A program made the translations under genes and the position numbers. This document shows positions 54,527-61,185 of a stretch of DNA of 64,000 bases, piece by piece. The DNA is from Propionimicrobium sp. PCR01-08-3 (lineage in GTDB: Bacteria; Actinomycetota; Actinomycetes; Propionibacteriales; Propionibacteriaceae). Position 1 is the stretch's first letter; every line of letters starts with the position of its first letter. The stretch is from the NCBI RefSeq assembly GCF_030286045.1, contig NZ_CP127390.1, positions 558,001 through 622,000 of the forward strand, in the 5' to 3' direction. The notes beneath the pieces were generated by a model. It searched no databases. It had not been told where the DNA came from and was given only the letters and a program-made list of their open reading frames with translations.

Positions 54527-56999
54527 GAGTCGTGGCGATCGTCGATCGTGACGGTGCCGTTGGTACCGTCCACCATGAGCTGCGCGCCGTCGGGGAGGCT
54601 GGTCGCGTTCCCGGTCCCGAGGACTGCGGGTATGCCGTATTCGCGGGCGACGATGGCAGCGTGTGATAAGGGTCCGCCGGAATCAGCGACCACGGCTGCT
54701 GCCAGGGTAAACAGCGGCGTCCAAGTGGGATCAGTATAAGGGCAGATCAGTATGTCCCCAGGCTGCAGGCGGTGGAATTCATCGGGTGAGCGAATCGCCC
54801 GAGCCGTTCCGGCCGCGCGTCCGCTGCTCGCTGGGAGCCCTCGTAGAACATCCCTATTCTCAATGACCTGTCCGCGGTCCCACCAGACAGCCTCTGCTGC
54901 ACCACGCTTGCGGCGTCGACGTACGACAATCGATTGCAGTCGATCCTTCTTGTCTCTGAGGGCGGTTTCGATCTCCTCGAGGTAGAGAAAACGAATGTCG
55001 TCAGTCCGGTCAAGTTGCTGGCGAGAAACGAGCCGATCGGCGATCTCATCAATGCCGGTACGGGCCGTACAGAAAAATTCTTCAATCAGATATAGGGTAC
55101 CTTCGCGACCGATGTGCTGTGCTTGTAATCGTGCGGTGTTGATTCGCCACCGGCGGCGCAGAACTCGTGGAAGCTGGTTCTCGATGCGTTCAGCAGCGTT
55201 AGCGGTGTAACTCTGGTCGTGAGGGGTCCCTCGAAGGGTTGCGGCTAGCAATGCATAGAAAGCTTCGCGGTCTTCGCGCCAGGACCGGTTGGAGAAAGGA
55301 AGGTAAAGGCGGGCCGTTCGGGCACCATAGCTGGACAAGAACTGATCGGTCAGGGTCAAAAAGTCGCGACCTGGCTGCGAGGATGAAAGAGCGTCATCAA
55401 CGGCCCCTTGTGCTGCTTCGGTGACCAATGAGGCGACACCCGTCTCACGGGCGGTAGCGGCGAGTTCGTTGATCGCGGACGTGATCTCGGCGGTCTTGTA
55501 CGGGACTCCCGCATAAAGGTCTTCCGGAGTTATCTGGCTCCTATGGTGCGTGAGCTTCATGATTCCGGAAGCAAGTGCCCGATTAACGATCATTGGGGCG
55601 TTGTAGCGTACGAATCGCTCGGCGGTGATCGTCGCTGCGTGTGCCACGGCGTCTCGCACCAGCGCGACTACGTCCCTATCGCTAGCTGAACCGCGTTCGC
55701 TGGCCTTGTGTGCTAGTTCGTCGAGTTGGCGGCAGTAGAGACCTTCTTCGCTGGGCCATCTGGACGGATCATGTCTCATTCCGCTGATGAATAAGGTTGG
55801 TAGGTGCGTGACGATCGCCATTGTGGGACGGGGCTTCGTGATCGTGATCCGGATAATTCCCTCGTCATCGCCTTGAGTAAGTGATGAGGCGCTGACGGCG
55901 TTAAGACCAGCGGTTGCCATGAGGTCCTGGATGGCGTCTTGCACTCGGTGAACTGCGTAAAGATCCAGGGGAAACGGCGCGGGAAAGTGTTCGATTAAGT
56001 CATCGCGTAAGGCACGTTCCAGCCGTCCGTTGGCAGGGGCGTGCCCTTCGGTGATTTCTGCGTTAGTGGTGATCGGACGGGCCTGGAGGAGATACAGTTC
56101 GTCTCCTACGAAGGCCCATTCAATGTCTTGCCCGCTCCCATAGTGAGACTCGACCCTTTTACCTAGCTCGACGAGGCGTTGAAGTTGATCATCCCGGAGG
56201 CTCTGCCTGGCCTGATCATTGATAGGTACCTCAGATGTGTCGTTCCGCCATCAGCGGCCACATCAATACGAGTCAGCTTCGATCCGATCTCTCGAGAGAC
56301 GACACCGGATGGAGTGCGAGAGAGAGTGAAGGTATCTGGCGTTACGAGCGCCGCTACTACTGACTCACCCAGCCCGTAAGCGGAACTCGCCAGCATCGAA
56401 GTCTCATCGCCCGTGACCGGATTTCGGGTGAACAGTACCCCGGCCGTATCTGAAGCCACCATCGCTTGAACCACTACTGCTAGCGCAAGACCATCATCCG
56501 CGACGCCTTGCTGCCGACGGTACTCGACTGCGCGGTCAGTCCACAGTGAACCCCAGCAACGACGTACCGCGTCCAGAACCGCATCGGCCCCGCTTACGCC
56601 GAGGTAGGTATCTTGTTGGCCTGCGAAGCTCGCGTCTGCCAGGTCTTCCGCCGTGGCAGAGGACCGGACCGCTACCGGTACCCCGCCAAGGTTGGCGTAG
56701 GCCGCGCAGATTGCCGCCTGCATAGACTCCGGAAGGGAAAGGGCCAAGACTCGTTGCCGAGCGGCTGATGCAGCACCTTGCGATGCATCTGCGACGAGCT
56801 GGCTCGTGACGGAGGCGGTTGCTTCGGCGTAGGCGGCAGCGGTGACGCAGAAGCCCGGCGGCACAGGTAGTCCTGCCCGCGCGCACTCACCCAAGTTTGC
56901 CCCTTTGCCGCCCACCCTTGCCGTGTCACCAGCGGTGATTTCTTCGAGCCAAACGACCATCTGTCCGCGGCTCTCGTCCTCTATGGCCGTAGAGGTCAT
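54523..56999 (-). pseudogene. rph: Rifampin phosphotransferase-like protein, single frameshift
   Basis: Domain order is that of rifampin phosphotransferase: an N-terminal ATP-grasp/PPDK-like domain (GGKGANLGECARAGLPVPPGF, VRSSATAEDL, FTRNPVTGD, later DIEWAF and LLQARPIT), a middle domain, and a C-terminal swivelling domain with the phospho-His in SGGPLSHAAIVARE. PEP synthases carry that His domain centrally, so Rph or a related antibiotic phosphotransferase fits better. The frame breaks near 56240-56252 (ADGG | NDTSEVP); one added base gives about 825 residues. A leaderless promoter and two TetR-type operators lie at the start. Substrate specificity is not proven. Confidence 0.8.
56978..56995. 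promoter_or_regulatory. TetR-type operator 1 (inside the first codons of rph)
   Basis: CCTCTATGGCCGTAGAGG is a perfect 6-base inverted repeat around a six-base spacer. It shares CTCTA-N6-TAGAG with the site at 57007-57022, 27 bases away centre to centre. Confidence 0.65.
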
Positions 57000-57011
57000 G
57001 ACGTCACTCTA
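57000..57011 (-). promoter_or_regulatory. Candidate leaderless promoter -10 for rph
   Basis: On the minus strand TAGAGT (57011-57006) is six bases before the ATG at 56999. It overlaps operator 2. Confidence 0.5.
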
Positions 57012-57022
57012 TACTCGTAGAG
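57007..57022. promoter_or_regulatory. TetR-type operator 2 (overlaps both divergent promoters)
   Basis: CTCTATACTCGTAGAG is an inverted repeat CTCTA-N6-TAGAG. It covers TATACT (57010-57015), a likely -10 for the TetR gene, and the TAGAGT box of rph, so one bound repressor would block both directions. Confidence 0.7.
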
Positions 57023-57050
57023 AGGTTGATGGTGCGAGAAGGGGTAACAC

Positions 57051-57674
57051 GTGGCAGATCGCCGGGCGCAGATCGCAGAAGCGGGCATCCGAATCCTGGC
57101 TACGCGAGGTGCGCGTGCGCTCACCCACTTGAATATCGATCGCGAACTCGAGCTGGCGCCAGGGTCGACGTCCTACTACGCACGCTCCCGCCGAGATCTC
57201 ATCAGCTTGATCATCGATCGCCTGGCGAATCGCGTTACCGATGACCTCGCGGCGCAGACGATTCCTCAGGATCTGACTCCCCAGGCGGCAGCCTCGATAG
57301 TGGTCGCCGGGCTCGAAACCACTATGCGTCGTGCCGAAGACCATCGTGCTCGGCTTCTTCTCCTGCTGGAGTGCCGCAGCGATCCGGAATTACACGCGGC
57401 GCTGAGCACACGCCCTACGGTCCGCGCTACCTTTATCGATACGGCTACGGTTATGCTGCGGCTTCTCGGTGTGAGTCAGCCGAGTACGAATGCCCACGAT
57501 TTTGCTGGCCTCGTTGATGGCCTCCTGATGCAGCGAGTGATTCGTGCAGCACCCGTCAACGAGGAGGCTATTGTCGCTGCGTACTTGCGAGGGCTCATGG
57601 CGAAGAGCGCGCATCGTCCGCCTAACAATCCGAATCAAGCCGAGGGTAGTTCAGCAACTCCGTCGCGATCCTAA
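57051..57674 (+). CDS. TetR-family transcriptional regulator
   Basis: 207 residues. N-terminal helix-turn-helix in the TetR form (AQIAEAGIRILATRGARALTHLNIDRELELAPGSTSYYARSRRDLISLIIDRL), then an all-helical ligand domain. It is divergent from the rph-like/MFS operon with two matching palindromes in between, so it presumably represses that operon and itself until a ligand binds. Unlike its targets it is intact. The GTG follows AAGGGG. Its end meets pncB convergently with a four-base overlap. Confidence 0.92.
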   Translation: MADRRAQIAEAGIRILATRGARALTHLNIDRELELAPGSTSYYARSRRDLISLIIDRLANRVTDDLAAQTIPQDLTPQAAASIVVAGLETTMRRAEDHRARLLLLLECRSDPELHAALSTRPTVRATFIDTATVMLRLLGVSQPSTNAHDFAGLVDGLLMQRVIRAAPVNEEAIVAAYLRGLMAKSAHRPPNNPNQAEGSSATPSRS

Positions 57675-59026
57675 AGATTGGCAGGCGCTTCGCCGATCAG
57701 GTAGATGTTCTCTTGGCTCTCGCCTCGTTGGCTGACGTAGACGGTCGGGATGGCCTGCTCGGCGCGGCTGATCTTTTGGCCCGACAGCGGCAACTCGGCG
57801 CGTGATTTCGCGTGCCGGTCGCGGGCCGCCGAAAGCGGCTCGGTGCCGACGATCTCGCCGTCACGCACCAGATCGTCCATCACCATCCGGTCATTGCTGT
57901 CGGCCCGCGGCGCGACATCCACGCCGATGACCTCGGCGACGGCCACACCGTGCTCGTCGATCTGGCGCATCACGGTCTTGCGGCCACCGATCGTCCCCTT
58001 GTTCTGCGACTTCTTCGCCACCGGATGCTGCTCGGCATCGGGGTCGTCCGAGTTGGCCCGGCTGACCATCTTGTAGACCATGCCGCAGGTCGGATGCCCC
58101 GAGCCGGTCACCACCGACGTCCCGACTCCGAAGCCGTCCACCGGAGCGCCACGCAACGCCGCGATCTGGTATTCGTCCAGGTCATTGGTGACGATGATCC
58201 GGGTCTTGGTGGCTCCCAGCGAATCGAGCAGCTTGCGGACCCGGCGCACCTCGACGGTCAGATCGCCGGAGTCGATACGGATGGCACCGATGCGTCCATC
58301 GGTGAGCTCGACTGCCTTGCGGATGGCCTCGTCCACGTCGTAGGTGTCGACCAGCAGCGTGGTGTCTTCGCCCATCGTCTCCAGTTGCGCTTCGAACGCC
58401 TCTTCTTCGGAGTCGAAGAGCATCGTGAAGGCGTGCGCTGCCGTGCCGCTGACCGGGATTCCCCAGCTGCGGCCCGCCTCCAGATCCGAACTCGGCCCGA
58501 ACCCGGCGATCCAGGCCGCACGGGCCGACGCGACCGCGGCCCACTCGTGAGTACGGCGTCCACCCATCTCGATGATCGGACGCCCTTCGGCGGCCAAGGT
58601 CATCCGGGAGGCGGCCGAGGCCACGGCGGAATCGTGGTTGAAGATCGACAGCAGCAAGGTCTCCAACACGACGACCTCGGCGAAGCTTCCCTCGACCACC
58701 ATCACGGGCGAGCCTGAGAAGAACAATTCGCCTTCGCGGTAGCCGCGGATCGTCCCGGAGAATCGATAGTCGGCGAGCCACTCGGCGAGCATGTCGTCCG
58801 CAACCCCACGCTCGGTCAAGAAAGCGATCTCATCGGGTCCGAACCGGAAATCTTTCAAACCCTCGAGTGCCCGGCCGGTGCCGGCCACCACACCATAGCT
58901 GCGTCCGGTGGGCAACCTGCGGGGAAAGAGGTCAAAGGTGCAGCGGCGAAAAGCCACTCCGGCATGCATCGCTGCCTTGATCATGGTCAGCTCGTACATG
59001 TCGGTCAGCAATGCTGTCGAGGTCAT
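57671..59026 (-). CDS. pncB: Nicotinate phosphoribosyltransferase
   Basis: Converts nicotinate and PRPP to nicotinate mononucleotide in NAD salvage. 451 residues with LLTDMYELTMIKAAMHAG at the N-terminus, the GGRRTHEWAAVASARAAWIAGF loop, the SGTAAHAF motif containing the regulatory His, IRIDSGDL, DGFGVGTSV and CGMVYKMV. The ATG is six bases after TAGGCT and lacks a Shine-Dalgarno. Confidence 0.95.
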   Translation of the reverse strand: MTSTALLTDMYELTMIKAAMHAGVAFRRCTFDLFPRRLPTGRSYGVVAGTGRALEGLKDFRFGPDEIAFLTERGVADDMLAEWLADYRFSGTIRGYREGELFFSGSPVMVVEGSFAEVVVLETLLLSIFNHDSAVASAASRMTLAAEGRPIIEMGGRRTHEWAAVASARAAWIAGFGPSSDLEAGRSWGIPVSGTAAHAFTMLFDSEEEAFEAQLETMGEDTTLLVDTYDVDEAIRKAVELTDGRIGAIRIDSGDLTVEVRRVRKLLDSLGATKTRIIVTNDLDEYQIAALRGAPVDGFGVGTSVVTGSGHPTCGMVYKMVSRANSDDPDAEQHPVAKKSQNKGTIGGRKTVMRQIDEHGVAVAEVIGVDVAPRADSNDRMVMDDLVRDGEIVGTEPLSAARDRHAKSRAELPLSGQKISRAEQAIPTVYVSQRGESQENIYLIGEAPANL

Positions 59027-59038
59027 GGATCGAGCCTA
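59027..59038 (-). promoter_or_regulatory. Candidate leaderless promoter -10 for pncB
   Basis: On the minus strand TAGGCT (59038-59033) is six bases before the ATG at 59026. Confidence 0.5.
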
Positions 59039-59256
59039 TGCCCCGGCTCGTCTCGCCGGGCACTCGACTCGTGGTGTGGATCGTCGAACCCGCGTTGGTG
59101 GCGCGAACCATTCCCGCCCGAACCGCCACTACCCGGCCGTACCTCTCTTCGGCCGGTAGCGGGGATCAGACACGCACGCATCGGAGCGTCCCGGCAGTCG
59201 GCAGGTAATCCGGCTGTAGGCCTTGTCGCCTTGGCTGGATGGGGAAGAATGGGCTC

Positions 59257-59568
59257 ATGGCAGGCGAATCGACATCCGCGGCAACGGTGGGCGGCACAGC
59301 CGTCGAGGAGCTCGTGTCCGAAGAAACTCAGACCCTCCAGCCCTGGGTCACCATCGTGTGGGATGATCCGGTGAACTTGATGAGCTACGTGACCCATGTC
59401 TTCTCGACCTATTTTCATTACCCCCGGGACCGCTCTGAACGTCTGATGATGCAGGTTCATATGGAAGGGCGCGCGATCGTCAGCTCAGGGGGGCGCGACT
59501 GTATGGAGCGCGATGTGCAGGCCATGCACAGCTATGGCCTGTGGGCGACCTTGGACAAGGCAGAATGA
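59257..59568 (+). CDS. clpS: ClpS protease adaptor
   Basis: 103 residues. Delivers N-end-rule substrates to ClpC/ClpA-ClpP. The fold signature is clear: WVTIVWDDPVNLMSYVTHVF (with the Asp-Asp-Pro-x-Asn substrate pocket), MMQVHMEGRAIVSSGGRDCMERDVQAMHSYGLWATL. The disordered acidic N-tail is normal. AAGAAT six bases before the chosen ATG supports it over the ATG at 59239. Its stop overlaps the DUF2017 start. Confidence 0.95.
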   Translation: MAGESTSAATVGGTAVEELVSEETQTLQPWVTIVWDDPVNLMSYVTHVFSTYFHYPRDRSERLMMQVHMEGRAIVSSGGRDCMERDVQAMHSYGLWATLDKAE

Positions 59569-60188
59569 TGCTGGCTTTCCGCAGAGTCGACGATGAAATG
59601 GTCTGCCAGTTCGAGCCTGCCGAGATCAGCTTGTTGAGTGGATTGATCGGTCAGCTCATTGAACTCTTGCTGGATTCCACGGCGCCGGCCGGCGGGCCGG
59701 GCACCAGCTGGCTGCCGGACGAACCGGAGACCTCGAGCACCCCCGATGAGGAAGATGAACTTTTTGCCCGCCTCGAACGCGAAATGACAACCGAGGACGA
59801 CTTCAGCTTCGAAGCCTCCTCCGATCCGGTGATTCAACGCCTGTTCCCGAACCCCTATCCGGACGATCCCCAAGCGGGCTTCGACTTTCAGCGGTTCACC
59901 CGCACCGTGCAACTCGACGACAAGGTGGACGCGGCACGTGTCATGCTCGCCGATCTCGAAGAGATCCAGGACGAGGGACGCTGTGCCGTGTGCACGACCC
60001 ACTCGGCAGGATGGCTGAAGACCTTGACGAATCTGCGGTTGGCCCTCGCGGTGCGGCTGGGTATCCGCGATGCCGACGACGCCGACGCTATCAATGAACT
60101 GCCGGACGACGACCCGCGCAGCTGGACCTTCTCCATCTATGAATGGCTCGGCTGGGTGCAGGAATCTCTATTGGCGGCTCAGGAGTAA
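59565..60188 (+). CDS. DUF2017 protein
   Basis: 207 residues of the actinobacterial DUF2017 family that follows clpS: FEPAEISLLSGLIGQLIELL at the N-terminus, FQRFTRTVQLDDKVDAARVMLADL and WLKTLTNLRLALAVRLGI. A low-complexity acidic insertion lies at about 45-90. Mostly helical, function unknown. It overlaps clpS by four bases, so the two are co-translated. Confidence 0.9.
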   Translation: MMLAFRRVDDEMVCQFEPAEISLLSGLIGQLIELLLDSTAPAGGPGTSWLPDEPETSSTPDEEDELFARLEREMTTEDDFSFEASSDPVIQRLFPNPYPDDPQAGFDFQRFTRTVQLDDKVDAARVMLADLEEIQDEGRCAVCTTHSAGWLKTLTNLRLALAVRLGIRDADDADAINELPDDDPRSWTFSIYEWLGWVQESLLAAQE

Positions 60189-60189
60189 G

Positions 60190-60202
60190 TAAACTTGCCG
60201 TC
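60190..60202 (+). promoter_or_regulatory. Candidate leaderless promoter -10 for murI
   Basis: TAAACT (60190-60195) is seven bases before the GTG at 60203. AGGAG at 60181 is too far upstream to serve that codon. Confidence 0.45.
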
Positions 60203-61018
60203 GTGAATGACGAGTCCTGTGCGCCCATTGGCATCTTCGATTCGGGTTTCGGTGGACTCACCGTCGCCCGGGCCATCGTCGATCTGTTGCCCAGCGAGGA
60301 CATTCTCTATCTGGGAGACACCGCCCGCACCCCCTATGGCCCGCGTCCGCTCGCCCAGGTGCGGGAATTCACTCTGCAAAGCCTCGACTGGTTGATCGGT
60401 CAGGGCGTCAAAGCCCTGGTGATCGCCTGCAACACCGGTTCGTCCGCTGCCCTTCGCGACGCCCGGGAACGCTATCCCGACCTCCCGATCATCGAGGTCA
60501 TTCTGCCCGCGGCCCGCAAGGCCGCCGGCATCACCCGCAACGGCCGAATCGGTGTGATCTGCACCGCGGCCACCGCCAACTCCCGCAGCTACAACGACGC
60601 ACTTGCGGCCTCCCCGGTGAATGTCATCACCCAGGTGTGTCCCAAGTTCGTGCCCTACGTCGAGGCAGGCATCACCACCGGCGATTCATTGATCGAGGTC
60701 GCGACCGGGTATCTCGAACCGCTGAAGCACCAGCAGGTCGACACACTCATCCTCGGCTGCACGCACTATCCGCTGTTGTCGGGTGTAATCAGCTTCATCA
60801 TGGGCGACGATGTAGCACTCGTCAGTAGTGCGGACGAATGCGCCCGCTCGACATTCGGCACACTGAAACGCAAGGGCCTGCTGCGCAGCGACAATAACCA
60901 GGCGGTTCGCCGCTTCACCACCACCGGCGATCCAGCCGAGTTCGAAGGCCTGGGCCGGCGACTGATGGGTGGTTTCGTTCGCGATGTCGAACAGATTGAT
61001 CTCGGCGTCACGGTGTAG
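60203..61018 (+). CDS. murI: Glutamate racemase
   Basis: Supplies D-glutamate for peptidoglycan. 271 residues with the N-terminal IGIFDSGFGGLTVARA and the two catalytic cysteines in VIACNTGSSAALRD and LILGCTHYPLLSG, one on each half of the pseudo-symmetric fold. The GTG at 60203 starts just before the first strand; a longer in-frame start would overlap DUF2017. In actinobacteria clpS, DUF2017 and murI commonly follow one another. Confidence 0.95.
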   Translation: MNDESCAPIGIFDSGFGGLTVARAIVDLLPSEDILYLGDTARTPYGPRPLAQVREFTLQSLDWLIGQGVKALVIACNTGSSAALRDARERYPDLPIIEVILPAARKAAGITRNGRIGVICTAATANSRSYNDALAASPVNVITQVCPKFVPYVEAGITTGDSLIEVATGYLEPLKHQQVDTLILGCTHYPLLSGVISFIMGDDVALVSSADECARSTFGTLKRKGLLRSDNNQAVRRFTTTGDPAEFEGLGRRLMGGFVRDVEQIDLGVTV

Positions 61019-61068
61019 CACCTTCGGCTGATCTGCTCATCGAGCAATTCGGCAGAGCGGACGGGGAA

Positions 61069-61120
61069 GGTTGCCGGAAAGCGAACCTATCCTTTGTTTT
61101 CTCGGTTCGCGTCGGCAACC
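61069..61120. repeat. 52-base hairpin repeat R2, copy 2
   Basis: GGTTGCCG (start) pairs with CGGCAACC (end), and GCGAACC with GGTTCGC inside, around a T-rich loop. Its reverse complement matches the repeat at 24164-24215 over the whole 52 bases with only a few differences. Confidence 0.75.
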
Positions 61121-61137
61121 CCGGCCGGCCGCAACCT

Positions 61138-61175
61138 GGCGCGCAGAGGCAGACACCGGCCGGCCCCTGCGCGCC
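61138..61175. terminator. GC-rich inverted repeat between convergent murI and the D-lactate dehydrogenase-like gene
   Basis: GGCGCGCAG (61138-61146) pairs with CTGCGCGCC (61167-61175). No U-run follows, so a terminator role is likely only by position. Confidence 0.35.
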
Positions 61176-61185
61176 ACGACACGAT

